A stretch of DNA of 64,000 nt, taken from contig JACPSZ010000007.1 of the NCBI GenBank assembly GCA_024860875.1, forward strand, positions 84,218 to 148,217, given 5' to 3'. The number at the start of each line of letters is the position of its first letter. Position 1 is the first letter of the stretch. The translations under genes were made by a program, and so were the position numbers. A model generated the notes under the pieces. That model was not told the origin of the DNA, made no database searches, and saw nothing but the letters and a program-made list of their open reading frames with translations. This DNA is from Nitrososphaerota archaeon. Lineage in GTDB: Archaea; Thermoproteota; Nitrososphaeria; Nitrososphaerales; UBA57. Below, piece after piece: positions 7,788 through 16,753 of the stretch.

Positions 7788-9199
7788 CAGAGATAAAGGA
7801 AAAGTGCGGCATATTCGGAGCTTATTCTTACAGCGGTTCAGACGTAATCCCGCTCATGATTACAGGTTTGAGGGCTCTGCAGCACAGGGGGCAGGAGGCA
7901 TGGGGGATATCCACATCAACAATAAACCCGTACAAGCAGAAAGGTCTACTTACGGAAAACCTTGACAAGTCGGTGCCCATTCTCGAAAAAATGACTTCTA
8001 ACGCTGCCATAGGACATCTGCGCTATTCCACTGTCGGAGGATCATCTTTGAGACACGCACAGCCGATGGCCGTAGGTAACAAATTCGCAATTGCCCATAA
8101 CGGAACTATTTCGGATACGAAAACATTAGAAAAGAACCTTAAAGAGCGCGGCATTTCTCCAAACGGATGCAACGACACTACTCTAGCAGGTTATAGGCTG
8201 CAGACTCTGCTAAAGGAGAACAACTGGGATTGGTACAGTGCAATCGAAAAACTTGCAGAGGAGCTTGTTGGCGCTTACTGCTTCCTGATAATTACTAACG
8301 ATGGCAAGGTCTTTGCAATAAGGGACACAAGAGGGTTCAGGCCTCTCTGCATAGGCTATCACAAACAAACAGAATCTTACATATTCGCCTCAGAAAGCTG
8401 CGGCCTATACGTCATGGGTGCGAGCCTCGTCAGGGATGTCAAGCAGGGAGAAGTTGTAAGGCTTGACAAAAATGGCATGGACAGTTTTAGTTTCTACAAG
8501 GGAGAGAGGGCTGCACACTGCGCCTTCGAGTATTCGTATTTCGCCCATCCAAGCTCGATAATTGATGGTCGTAGCGTGTATCACGCGAGGAAGGAGCTTG
8601 GAAAACAATTGGCTATGCTTTACAATGGAGAGGCAGATGTTGTAGTGCCCGTTCCAGACTCAGCAAGGCCTGCAGCGCTTGGATATGCGATGGAGAGCGG
8701 TATCGCGTTTGAAGAGGGCCTGATGAAAGATAGATACGCGAAGAGAGGAGGAATTAGAAGTTTTATCGAGCCAAAGATGGTCGACAGAGAACGAATCAAC
8801 AGGTGGATGGTCGCTGTAAAAGAGATCGTCAATAACAAAGATGTCATCGTTGTAGATGATAGCATCGTAAGAGGTACCAGTTCTCCGAACATAATAAAAA
8901 CTCTGAGAAATGCGGGCGCAAAGAGCGTCAAAATGGCTGTTACATTCCCTCCCATTACAAATCCATGCTATGCTGGAATAGACTTCCCTACGCATCAGGA
9001 ACTTGTGGCTTACAGAACATGCGGTGCTAATGCGACTGTAGAGAAGGCCAACAAGGAAGTTGCTAAAGCAATAGGCGCAGATGCAGTGGGCTACAATGGG
9101 ATAAAGCAGCTCTGCAAGGGCATAGGTTTGAAAGAGACAGAACTGTGTCTGTCATGCAATACTGGCGACTACAGATGTCTTAAGAGGACATCAGACTAG
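7784..9199 (+). CDS. purF: amidophosphoribosyltransferase (active PurF)
   Basis: 471 residues. It catalyses the first committed purine step, PRPP plus glutamine to phosphoribosylamine. The start is the ATG inside the ATGA overlap with purL. Seven residues precede Cys8 in KCGIFGAY, so a short propeptide should be removed to expose the N-terminal nucleophile. The glutaminase motifs GHLRYSTVG and HNGTISD are intact. The PRPP loop VIVVDDSIVRGTS lies at about 350-362. The Cys of AHCAFEY, NPCYAGIDF and LCLSC match the Fe-S cluster ligands of the Bacillus-type enzyme. Confidence 0.95.
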   Translation: MTEIKEKCGIFGAYSYSGSDVIPLMITGLRALQHRGQEAWGISTSTINPYKQKGLLTENLDKSVPILEKMTSNAAIGHLRYSTVGGSSLRHAQPMAVGNKFAIAHNGTISDTKTLEKNLKERGISPNGCNDTTLAGYRLQTLLKENNWDWYSAIEKLAEELVGAYCFLIITNDGKVFAIRDTRGFRPLCIGYHKQTESYIFASESCGLYVMGASLVRDVKQGEVVRLDKNGMDSFSFYKGERAAHCAFEYSYFAHPSSIIDGRSVYHARKELGKQLAMLYNGEADVVVPVPDSARPAALGYAMESGIAFEEGLMKDRYAKRGGIRSFIEPKMVDRERINRWMVAVKEIVNNKDVIVVDDSIVRGTSSPNIIKTLRNAGAKSVKMAVTFPPITNPCYAGIDFPTHQELVAYRTCGANATVEKANKEVAKAIGADAVGYNGIKQLCKGIGLKETELCLSCNTGDYRCLKRTSD

Positions 9200-9214
9200 T
9201 TTGAGGGTGTTGCA

Positions 9215-10522
9215 GTGCCGGGAATATTTGGAGTGTATCCATTCGGTGAAGGCAGAGAGAACTGGAGCGCTTCACGGTTCCTGTATTTCGGTCTCTCGGC
9301 ACTTCAGGGAAGAGGGCAGGAGATCGCTTCAGTTGCTTTATTCGATGCAGAAAAGAAAGTTTTCAATATCATAACTGAAAAAGGGTTGGTTGACGACCTT
9401 TTTAGAGATGGTAGAAAGTTCCCTACAAGTTTTCTTGGACTGGGTCTGGTTTCCGCTTTTGAAGACGATGGAATAATAGAAATAAAATCGCCCAAGAAAC
9501 TTGTTCTTGCAGGCGATGGTAAGCCTCTGCTGCACAAAGAGAAGGCCAAAGCTTTCAGAATTCTTGCCGAGATGGTTTCCAAAAAGTTAGTTGCGGCTAA
9601 AGATTCGATCGAGGCCGTTGCAGAACTACTGTCTGAAGTCAGGGGAGGGTTTTCTTTCATCGCTATTACAGAAAACCAAGAAATGATATGCGCCCGCGAC
9701 AAGATGGGTTTGAAGCCTCTCGAAGTCGGTGCTGTAGGTTTCGACCTTGGGGCAGTAGCGTCAGAAACATGCGCCTTGGATGTTATAGGTGCAAGTCACA
9801 CTGGTTCGATAAAACCTGCTGAAGTTGTGATCTTTGACCCTCTCAGCATTAGGAGGAAGGCAATTCCAAGCAGCAAGAAGGCTCACTGCTCATTCGAATA
9901 TGTGTACCTTGCAAGGCCAGACTCTTACATAGGGAATACATCTGTGTATGAGGCAAGAGAGAGGATAGGAGAAATACTTGCGGAGGAATCTCCAACAAAT
10001 GGCGATGTCGTCATAGGTGTTCCAGAAACTGCACTTCCGTTTGCAGTAGCATATTCGAGAGCGGCAAAGATTCCCAACAAGCTCGGCTTCACAAGAACCG
10101 GCAGGCATATGAGAACCGCTCTAAAGCCTACACAGTTCGAAAGGATTTCTGGAGTTCAGCTAAAATTGAATCCGATAAGGTCGGCAATTGACAGAAAAGA
10201 AATCATCCTCATTGACGACAGCATAGTACGAGGGAACACTCTCAAAAACACAGTATTAAATATGAAAAGGAAGGGTGCAAAAAAAGTTCACGTCAGGGTT
10301 GGAAGTCCAGCTCTAATTGCAGAATGTCCGTATGGAGTAGATGTCCCTCCGAAAGACGAATTGATCGGGAGAAGCGTTTCTGACAAAGAAGTTGCCCAAA
10401 TAATTGGGGCTGACAGTTTCGCTTACCTGTCAACTGAAGGGCTCGCAAAGGCGATCGGATTGCCTAGGAAAGAGCTGTGCATGGGCTGCTTCACAGGACA
10501 GTACCCGGAGAAGATAGAATGA
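9215..10522 (+). CDS. second PurF-like protein with inactive glutaminase half
   Basis: 435 residues, paralogous to the gene just upstream and in the same reading frame after its stop. The PRTase half is well kept: PRPP loop IILIDDSIVRGNT near residue 330, AHCSFEYVYLARPDSY, AECPYGVD and CMGCFTGQYP, including all apparent Fe-S Cys. The N-terminal half begins MPGIFGVY: the nucleophile Cys is replaced, with no Cys within the first 70 residues, and the GHxRYST and HNG motifs are absent. It therefore cannot hydrolyse glutamine by the known mechanism. It may be an ammonia-dependent PRTase, a partner of PurF, or a regulator. GTG start; its stop overlaps purD as ATGA. Confidence 0.85.
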   Translation: MPGIFGVYPFGEGRENWSASRFLYFGLSALQGRGQEIASVALFDAEKKVFNIITEKGLVDDLFRDGRKFPTSFLGLGLVSAFEDDGIIEIKSPKKLVLAGDGKPLLHKEKAKAFRILAEMVSKKLVAAKDSIEAVAELLSEVRGGFSFIAITENQEMICARDKMGLKPLEVGAVGFDLGAVASETCALDVIGASHTGSIKPAEVVIFDPLSIRRKAIPSSKKAHCSFEYVYLARPDSYIGNTSVYEARERIGEILAEESPTNGDVVIGVPETALPFAVAYSRAAKIPNKLGFTRTGRHMRTALKPTQFERISGVQLKLNPIRSAIDRKEIILIDDSIVRGNTLKNTVLNMKRKGAKKVHVRVGSPALIAECPYGVDVPPKDELIGRSVSDKEVAQIIGADSFAYLSTEGLAKAIGLPRKELCMGCFTGQYPEKIE

Positions 10523-12036
10523 AGATACTCGGGGTCGGCGGAGGCGGAAGAGAGCATGCGATAGCTGAGAAGCTATGCATGAGCGAATATTCTCCAAAGA
10601 TTTACTGGATAAGCGAATATACGAATCCCGGTGTAAACGCGATCTGCCGAAGCACGAAGGGCGAACATATTCGCGGAAGCACGATTGATCCAGAAAAAGT
10701 TGTAGAATTTGCAAAGAAGGTCAAGCCCGATTTTACTTTTGTTGGACCCGAAGAACCGAACTTCCACGGTGTAGCTGACGCACTTGAGAAAGAAGGAATT
10801 CAGTGTATTGGAGCCAAGAAAGCTGTTGCAGTGATAGAAATGTCGAAGGCGGAGATGCGTAGATTGCAATGGAAGTATGACATAAAAGGCAAGCTGTTGT
10901 TCAAGACTTTCCGCTCTTCTGAAGAAGCGTATTCAACACTAGACAAGTATTCAAAGACTCTTACATGGTTGCAGAATGTCGCATTAAAACCAGCAAGGCA
11001 GGCTGGAGGCAAAGGAGTCAAGGTGATTGAAGATAGGCAAATCTACCTCCACGATGAAAAGCAGAAGTTCAAGTCGAGGCACTTCGACTGGCTTGAAGGA
11101 TACATGAAGCCTTATGCGGATGTTGAGGACAAGATACTCGTTGAGGAGAACGTATGGGGGCCCGAATACACTCTGCACTGCTTTACCGACGGTAAGAACG
11201 TTGTAGGCATGCCTATGGTGCAGGATAATAAAAACGCTCACGAATTCGATATTGGAACTGAAACTGGGGGCATGGGCTCTATTTCTGGACCAGGAAATGT
11301 TCTACCATTTCTTACAGAGGATGAATACAAAGAGTCTTTAGAGATAGTCAAGAGCATGGTCATGGCCATTCAGGACATGACAGGCGAAACCTACCATGGA
11401 ATAGTCGCTGGGCAGATGATGCTGACTGAGATTGAAGGGCCGACTGTAATTGAGATGTATTCGAGACTTGGGGATCCTGAGGCGTTGAATGTTATGGGCA
11501 TGTTAGAGTCGGATTTAGTCGATATAGCACTTGCAATACTCGATGGTAAGTTAAAGAATTCAGACGTAAAGTTCAACAACAAAGCAGTAGTCGTAAAAGC
11601 ACTTTCTCCAAAGGGCTACCCCGATTATCGTGAATTGGCTAAGAACCATCCTATCGAAGCGGATGAAAAGGCAATCCAGAAGAAAGGTGCAAAACTCTAC
11701 TGGGCATCTGTTGATAATGACGGTAAGAAGACAATTACGATGGGCTCACGGGCGGTTGAGATTGCAGCAGTTGCTGACGATTTGCCAACAGCGAGCAGGA
11801 TAGTTGAAAGCTGCATCGATTATGTAAAATTGACAGATGGTTGGCAGATGTACCATAGAAGCGACATTGGCACTAAAGAGCTTATTGCGAAAAGGCAGGA
11901 CCTTGCTGAGCGAGCAAGATCTTTATACCTGCAGAGAAAACAGAATGGTACACTTGGCAAAAGGACTGATTGGCTTCCCGGGGTTGGAAGAGTAGATCCA
12001 GTGCAGAATTTAAAAAAGGAACTTTTGTCAGGGTGA
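10519..12036 (+). CDS. purD: phosphoribosylamine-glycine ligase
   Basis: This ATP-grasp enzyme makes GAR from phosphoribosylamine, glycine and ATP. The start is taken at the ATGA overlap, giving [15 protein letters not shown], the classic N-terminal loop. Also present are [27 protein letters not shown] and the metal-binding segment [13 protein letters not shown]. At 505 residues it is clearly longer than the usual 420-440. Extra length lies in the middle (about 130-220) and in a C-terminal tail ending in a [14 protein letters not shown] segment. Confidence 0.93.
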   Translation: MKILGVGGGGREHAIAEKLCMSEYSPKIYWISEYTNPGVNAICRSTKGEHIRGSTIDPEKVVEFAKKVKPDFTFVGPEEPNFHGVADALEKEGIQCIGAKKAVAVIEMSKAEMRRLQWKYDIKGKLLFKTFRSSEEAYSTLDKYSKTLTWLQNVALKPARQAGGKGVKVIEDRQIYLHDEKQKFKSRHFDWLEGYMKPYADVEDKILVEENVWGPEYTLHCFTDGKNVVGMPMVQDNKNAHEFDIGTETGGMGSISGPGNVLPFLTEDEYKESLEIVKSMVMAIQDMTGETYHGIVAGQMMLTEIEGPTVIEMYSRLGDPEALNVMGMLESDLVDIALAILDGKLKNSDVKFNNKAVVVKALSPKGYPDYRELAKNHPIEADEKAIQKKGAKLYWASVDNDGKKTITMGSRAVEIAAVADDLPTASRIVESCIDYVKLTDGWQMYHRSDIGTKELIAKRQDLAERARSLYLQRKQNGTLGKRTDWLPGVGRVDPVQNLKKELLSG

Positions 12037-12040
12037 GCAC

Positions 12041-12478
12041 ATGGCCAAAGTTGCTATATTAGCGGGGAGCAAGTCGGATCAAAAGACGATCGACGATGTA
12101 ACCTCTTTCCTGAAGGAAAACGGAGTCAATTTCGATGCGCAAGTAATTTCGGCGCACAGAAACAGGAAGAAGCTTGAAGATTACGTGATGAACTCTGATG
12201 CAGATGTCTTCATAGGGATCGCTGGGCTCTCTGCAGCTTTACCGGGAGCAATAGCATCATTGACGACAAAGCCAGTCATCGGAGTTCCGTTGAACGTGCA
12301 GCTTGGAGGATTGGATTCGCTTCTCTCGACTGCGCAGATGCCCCCCGGTGTACCAGTGGCTTGTGTCGGAATAGACAACGGGAAAAATGCTGCGATATTG
12401 GCAATGGAGATACTCGCATTGAAAGAGCCATCGATAAACCAGAAGCTTGAAAATTACAGAAAATCGTGGTCTAAATGA
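12041..12478 (+). CDS. purE: PurE, AIR carboxylase / N5-CAIR mutase family
   Basis: The 145 residues fit Pur[10 protein letters not shown] at the N-terminus, [30 protein letters not shown], and [12 protein letters not shown]. The class I hallmarks SAHRTP and AGxAAHLPG are altered to SAHRNR and AGLSAALPG. Since no purK is visible here, direct carboxylation of AIR (class II-like activity) is possible; this is inference. GGTGA lies four bases before the ATG. The stop overlaps purC as ATGA. Confidence 0.88.
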   Translation: MAKVAILAGSKSDQKTIDDVTSFLKENGVNFDAQVISAHRNRKKLEDYVMNSDADVFIGIAGLSAALPGAIASLTTKPVIGVPLNVQLGGLDSLLSTAQMPPGVPVACVGIDNGKNAAILAMEILALKEPSINQKLENYRKSWSK

Positions 12479-13317
12479 GTGTAGTTAAACAAGCTAGACT
12501 GCTGAGGAAAGGCAAGGTTAAGGACATCTATACCCTTCCTGATGATAAACTGCTCTTCGAATTCTCGGACAGGGTTTCAGCCTTCGATGTAGTTCTGCCT
12601 ACACCAATTCCCAAAAAGGGCGAGGTCCTCTGCAAGTTCGCAAAGTTCTGGTTCGATGTCCTTGACTGCCCAAACCACATGGTCGATGTTGTCGATGCAA
12701 ACAAGATGGTCGTAAAGAAGCTAAAGATGATTCCTGTTGAATGTATTGTCAGAGGGTATTTGTACGGTAGCCTATTCGAAAGGGTGAAGAAGGGAATTGT
12801 AAAGTATGAGGGCGAAAAAATTCTCGCTGCAAAGCTACCGAAGCCGATTTTCGATCCAACAACGAAATCAGAAACCCATGACTTGCCTATAACAAAACAG
12901 GAAGCAGTTTCCGCAGGTCTTGTAAACAATCAAACCTACGATTTCCTTTCCAAGAAATCCATCGACCTATATCTGCAGATGGTTAACATTGCATCAAAAG
13001 CTGGCTTCATAATTGCAGACATAAAGTTCGAATTCGGAATGGACGGAAATAAAATCATACTTGCTGATTCTATTGGTCCAGATGAGTTCAGGCTCTGGCC
13101 AAAGGAGAAGTATTCACCGGGGAAGACGCAGGAAGCCTTTGACAAGCAATTGGTAAGAGACTGGCTGATCGGCGTTGGCTACAAAGACAAGGTGGACGAG
13201 GCTGCCAAGAATGACAGACCAGCTCCAAAGCCTCCAGAGCTTCCAAATGATCTTGTTGCTCAGGTTTCAAAGCGCTATGTTGAGTCTTACGAGAGGATAA
13301 CAGGGAGAAAGCTCTGA
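12475..13317 (+). CDS. purC: SAICAR synthetase
   Basis: 280 residues. It joins CAIR and aspartate with ATP. The N-terminal strand [11 protein letters not shown], the [19 protein letters not shown] segment, [12 protein letters not shown], and the acidic [10 protein letters not shown] / [14 protein letters not shown] motifs are all typical. It sits in the operon between purE and purM. Confidence 0.95.
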   Translation: MSVVKQARLLRKGKVKDIYTLPDDKLLFEFSDRVSAFDVVLPTPIPKKGEVLCKFAKFWFDVLDCPNHMVDVVDANKMVVKKLKMIPVECIVRGYLYGSLFERVKKGIVKYEGEKILAAKLPKPIFDPTTKSETHDLPITKQEAVSAGLVNNQTYDFLSKKSIDLYLQMVNIASKAGFIIADIKFEFGMDGNKIILADSIGPDEFRLWPKEKYSPGKTQEAFDKQLVRDWLIGVGYKDKVDEAAKNDRPAPKPPELPNDLVAQVSKRYVESYERITGRKL

Positions 13318-13324
13318 AGCCGCC

Positions 13325-14368
13325 TTGAAGAAGTGGACTTACAGTGAAGCAGGCGTAGACATCTCAAAAGTCAAGCAGGCTCATAGAACTGCCGCAGATT
13401 TTTTCGCATCAACATTAGCTTTTAGGAAGGGCTTCGGCTCTGTATTCAAGGGCACTGGGCATTACGCAGGGCTGCTCAGAATTGATGCAAAGAAACTCCT
13501 TGCTATCCATACAGATGGAGTAGGCACGAAAGTTCTTGTTGCACAGAAGATGAAGAAATTTGATACTGTAGGAATCGACTGCGTTGCAATGAATGTAAAC
13601 GATATCGTTTGCGTCGGAGCAGAGCCGTTTGCACTGGTTGACTACATAGCACTGAAGAGTGCTAATGAAAACCTTGTCGCAGAAATTTCGAGAGGATTGG
13701 CTGAAGGGGCAAAGATATCAAAGGTTGCGATAGTCGGAGGGGAAACTGCAATCCTTCCCGACCTCTTAATTGGAGATAAAAATGCCTTTGACCTAGCAGC
13801 AACGTGCGTAGGCTTTGTCGAAGAGGAGAAACTGATTCTAGGCGAGAAGATCAGAGAGGGGGATTCGATAATAGGAGTAGAGAGCTCTGGCATACATTCC
13901 AACGGGGTCACCCTTGCAAGGAAGGTATTGAAGAAGCATTCGCTAAACGAAAAGATACCGGACACAAAGTTGAGGATTGGGGATGAGCTGCTTAAACCGA
14001 CTAGAATCTACTGCAGGGATATAGTCTCGCTTATTGAAGAGGGGTTCAAGATTACAGGCCTTGCCCATATAACTGGAGGGGCATTTACCAAACTGCAGAG
14101 GATATCGCCCAATAATTCTATTGGTTTCAGCCTCGAAAAGATGCCCGAACCTCAGGAGATATTCTCCTTCATACAAAAAGAAGGGAAGATAGCAAAAGAG
14201 GAAATGTACAAGACATTCAACATGGGCATCGGCTTCTGCATCATCGCTCCCAAAACAGAGGCTAGCAAAATTGCGAAAGCATTACACGACAAAAAATTGC
14301 ATTCCTCAATCATAGGCAGGGTAGTGGGCAAGCCCGGAGTCTTCCTTGACAAGAAGCAGCTCAGCTAA
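13325..14368 (+). CDS. purM: AIR synthase (FGAM cyclo-ligase)
   Basis: The 347-residue PurM closes the imidazole ring (FGAM to AIR). Motifs include HTDGVGTKVLVAQ, GIDCVAMNVNDIVCVGAEP, VGGETAILPD, GVESSGIHSNGVTLAR and HITGGAFTKL. It uses a TTG start seven bases after purC. The last purine gene here; purB, purN/T, purH/P/O are not in the window. Confidence 0.95.
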   Translation: MKKWTYSEAGVDISKVKQAHRTAADFFASTLAFRKGFGSVFKGTGHYAGLLRIDAKKLLAIHTDGVGTKVLVAQKMKKFDTVGIDCVAMNVNDIVCVGAEPFALVDYIALKSANENLVAEISRGLAEGAKISKVAIVGGETAILPDLLIGDKNAFDLAATCVGFVEEEKLILGEKIREGDSIIGVESSGIHSNGVTLARKVLKKHSLNEKIPDTKLRIGDELLKPTRIYCRDIVSLIEEGFKITGLAHITGGAFTKLQRISPNNSIGFSLEKMPEPQEIFSFIQKEGKIAKEEMYKTFNMGIGFCIIAPKTEASKIAKALHDKKLHSSIIGRVVGKPGVFLDKKQLS

Positions 14369-15362
14369 GAAGGTTCTGGTTACAAGAACCTTTCCCGGGC
14401 CGATAAAGGAAACTCTGAGCCAATTCGATCTTAACTACAGGGAAAATGACGAGAACCTTTCTTACAGTGAATTAAAAGCTCTTGTCAAGGACAAACACGG
14501 AATACTATGCTCAATTCCAGACAGAATAGACACAGGAATTCTTGCTGCAGCTAAAAACCTACAGGTTGTGAGCACGTACAGTGTAGGCTACGATCATATT
14601 AATGTTGAGGAAGCAACTAAAAGAGGCATAGCAGTAACTAATACGCCTGATGTACTTACTGATGCAACTGCTGATCTTACATTTGCCTTGTTGTTGGGGA
14701 TTGCAAGGAGAGTTGCTGAAGGGCATAATCTGGTGATACAAAAAAGATGGAAGGATGCTTGGTCTCCAAAATTTATGCTTGGAAGTGATCTTGCAGGTAA
14801 GAAGCTAGGAATTCTCGGAATGGGAAGGATAGGCAAAGCCGTTGCGAAAAGGGCTCTGGGCTTCGGCATGAAAATTCTGTATCATAATAGGACTAGACTC
14901 TCCAAGAAAGAAGAGAGGTCATTCAGTGCTAATTATAGGTCATTTGATCAACTGCTGAAAGAATCTGATTTTGTTTCTATTCACATACCACTTACCGAAG
15001 AAACCTACCACCTGATAAATGCAAATACAATCGCTAAAATGAAGAAGAGCTCTTTTTTGATAAGCACGGCAAGAGGGCCAATTATCGATGAAGGTGCACT
15101 TTTTGAAGCGTTGAAGAAGAAAAGGATTGCAGGTGCAGCGCTTGACGTATTTGAAAAGGAACCCTTACCTGCAGACAGCCCGTTGCTGAGCCTTAACAAC
15201 ATACTGCTTACTCCCCATATAGGGAGCGCAGCAGAAGGGACAAGGTACAAAATGGGAGAAGTTGCTGCAAAGAACTTAGCAAATATTTTGCTGGGCAAGA
15301 AGCCTCTGCATCTAGTGAACCGAGACTATCTCAAGCACGGGAAAAGCGCAAAGTTTTCTTAG
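14346..15362 (+). CDS. D-2-hydroxyacid dehydrogenase (glyoxylate/hydroxypyruvate reductase type)
   Basis: 338 residues of the D-isomer-specific NAD(P)-dependent dehydrogenase family. The dinucleotide fold is LGILGMGRIGKAVA (about 160-173). The catalytic Arg lies in ISTARGPIIDE, the Glu in the following helix region and the His in LTPHIGSAAEGTR. The substrate could be glyoxylate, hydroxypyruvate or phosphoglycerate; the ACT domain of serine-pathway SerA is absent. TTG start overlapping the end of purM by 23 bases, so it is probably transcribed with the purine operon. Confidence 0.85.
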   Translation: MTRSSSAKKVLVTRTFPGPIKETLSQFDLNYRENDENLSYSELKALVKDKHGILCSIPDRIDTGILAAAKNLQVVSTYSVGYDHINVEEATKRGIAVTNTPDVLTDATADLTFALLLGIARRVAEGHNLVIQKRWKDAWSPKFMLGSDLAGKKLGILGMGRIGKAVAKRALGFGMKILYHNRTRLSKKEERSFSANYRSFDQLLKESDFVSIHIPLTEETYHLINANTIAKMKKSSFLISTARGPIIDEGALFEALKKKRIAGAALDVFEKEPLPADSPLLSLNNILLTPHIGSAAEGTRYKMGEVAAKNLANILLGKKPLHLVNRDYLKHGKSAKFS

Positions 15363-15449
15363 CTTGGCAAAACTCTTTTGCATCACATAAACATTTATTT
15401 GAACGTTCGTATCAATAAAGCATAATGACAGGCCCAATATGGTGAAGGT

Positions 15450-15566
15450 GTGGTGCGACGGCAAATAGTTGTAACCGAGGAGATTCGCCTGTTGGGAGCA
15501 CCATATGTGACACGTGACCGACATATAGAATGCCCTACCTGCCACGGAACGGGCATCTTGGGATGA
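15450..15566 (+). CDS. very small zinc-knuckle protein (CxxCxGxG)
   Basis: 38 codons from GTG at 15450 (or 37 from the adjacent GTG at 15453) to TGA. The C-terminus reads ECPTCHGTGILG, the CxxCxGxG knuckle known from DnaJ-type zinc fingers; the rest is basic and hydrophilic (VVRRQIVVTEEIRLLG). GGTGA lies at 15441-15445, four bases before the first GTG and seven before the second. The frame is closed by stops on both sides. An 8-bp inverted repeat (15437-15444 with 15499-15506) would pair the ribosome-binding site with the coding region. One knuckle binds only half a zinc site, so a dimer or a partner is likely. Function unknown. Confidence 0.55.
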   Translation: MVRRQIVVTEEIRLLGAPYVTRDRHIECPTCHGTGILG

Positions 15567-15633
15567 AGTAAACCGCTAATTCTTCCTGAGTCCTGATCAC
15601 ATACACGAACGAGACAATACCTGATGTATTTCG

Positions 15634-16404
15634 TCAAACTAGCGTTTCTTTATCCATTAGGAACTCGAACGTCAATCTAAGAATTGAGCCTGCAATATTT
15701 CTGCTCACCTCGAGGCCTTTTGGGTGAACGGCATAGATTCTATATCTATTGCATAGATTAAGCAATGCGTGATGCCTTTCGGGCACGATTTTCAGATATT
15801 TTTCTTGATCCTTCAGATATTCCTGAACAAGCTGACCCAGAGTTTGGCGTCCGAGGTTTCTTGACTCGTTAGGGCGTGCTTTTGCCATCAATCTGAAGAG
15901 CCGATTTTCTATCGCAGAGACTGACATTGCAGCTGAACTTAGATTGCAGCTTTCCAGATAACAATGAATACCCTCATTAAGGCGCTTTCTCTCTTGTGCA
16001 TCAAGCAATGAAATGCTCGTTCTAAGCCGATCCAGAAAGGGGGCGAAGCTGTTTTTGATTAGTTGAAGTCTATAACTGAACTCTGAGAAAATACTTACTA
16101 CTTGGACTGTTTGTAACTCTTGGACTATCTTGTTGAGTCGTGTTTTCTGGATCTCAAGTTCTCTTATTCCGAACATTTCTGTGATCTCTATTATTCTTGT
16201 CAAAGGTACATAGTAAGACAGAAACTTTGGTGTAAGAGAGAACCAATATTCTCTTTGGTTATCATATATTCGATCCACGTAATAGGGATTCAGGAATGGA
16301 GGCACCACCTTAAAGAAACTTTCTTTTACGTCCTTTTCGAAATTCTCGCAGATGTTGATTATGTTGGGTAACGTCTCTAAATAACTGGTAAAAGTAGCGG
16401 ACAT
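15634..16404 (-). CDS. HEPN-like all-helical protein
   Basis: 256 residues, almost entirely helical, with no membrane span. The C-terminal part has LCNRYRIYAVHPKG, an Rx4H arrangement as in HEPN RNases and HEPN-like DUF4145 domains. It is followed by a hydrophobic helix ILRLTFEFLM and preceded by a helix with AIENRLFRLM resembling the first HEPN helix. No antitoxin or nucleotidyltransferase partner is adjacent. It has a divergent promoter region shared with rpl38e. The HEPN call is by pattern and tentative. Confidence 0.5.
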   Translation of the reverse strand: MSATFTSYLETLPNIINICENFEKDVKESFFKVVPPFLNPYYVDRIYDNQREYWFSLTPKFLSYYVPLTRIIEITEMFGIRELEIQKTRLNKIVQELQTVQVVSIFSEFSYRLQLIKNSFAPFLDRLRTSISLLDAQERKRLNEGIHCYLESCNLSSAAMSVSAIENRLFRLMAKARPNESRNLGRQTLGQLVQEYLKDQEKYLKIVPERHHALLNLCNRYRIYAVHPKGLEVSRNIAGSILRLTFEFLMDKETLV

Positions 16405-16472
16405 TAGCTTCCCATAGTTAATCGAAATTAAGAGTTTATTGGTCAGGGGAGGAGAGATGAGACGGAGGCATC

Positions 16473-16502
16473 ATAACACGCCTCCTATAGGCGGGATGTT
16501 AT
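16473..16502. promoter_or_regulatory. inverted repeat between divergent genes
   Basis: ATAACA plus CGCCT, a 5-base loop, then AGGCG, a 3-base bulge and TGTTAT form an 11-bp interrupted stem between the HEPN-like gene (minus) and rpl38e (plus). It could be an operator or fold in a 5' leader. There is no T tract, so a terminator is unlikely. Confidence 0.35.
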
Positions 16503-16558
16503 TATTAGTCCACTTTCCAAGCGCAAAGTAGATTTATCGGCTTTTTGGATGGTAAAAC

Positions 16559-16753
16559 GTGCCAAGACAGATAAGTTCAGCAGACGAATTCAAGAAGCTA
16601 ATTCCGAGTGCAAGTTTCCTCAAGGTCGTCAGGATGGACGATAAGGTAAAACTGAAATTGAGAACAAGAAAGATTCTATATACGTACATTGCGAGCAAGG
16701 ACGAAGCCGAGGCTCTGATAAAAGACTCGAAACTAGAAGTCGACGAATACTAA
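16559..16753 (+). CDS. rpl38e: 50S ribosomal protein L38e
   Basis: The 64 residues start MPRQI and contain DDKVKLKLRTRKILYTYI, closely matching eukaryotic L38e (MPRKI..., KFKVRCSRYLYTL). L38e among archaea is known from TACK lineages, which is useful for placing the organism. GTG start; the stop codon overlaps the convergent RNase gene by four bases (CTAA). Confidence 0.9.
   Translation: MPRQISSADEFKKLIPSASFLKVVRMDDKVKLKLRTRKILYTYIASKDEAEALIKDSKLEVDEY

Noticed and set aside
15437..15510. Possible tRNA because of GGTGC...GGAGCACCA-like ends
   Set aside because: No D, anticodon or T arm with conserved bases can be folded, and the stretch is better explained by the small zinc-knuckle gene.
16405..16558. 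Terminator between the HEPN-like gene and rpl38e
   Set aside because: The genes are divergent, so a terminator is not expected there, and no T tract follows the stem.
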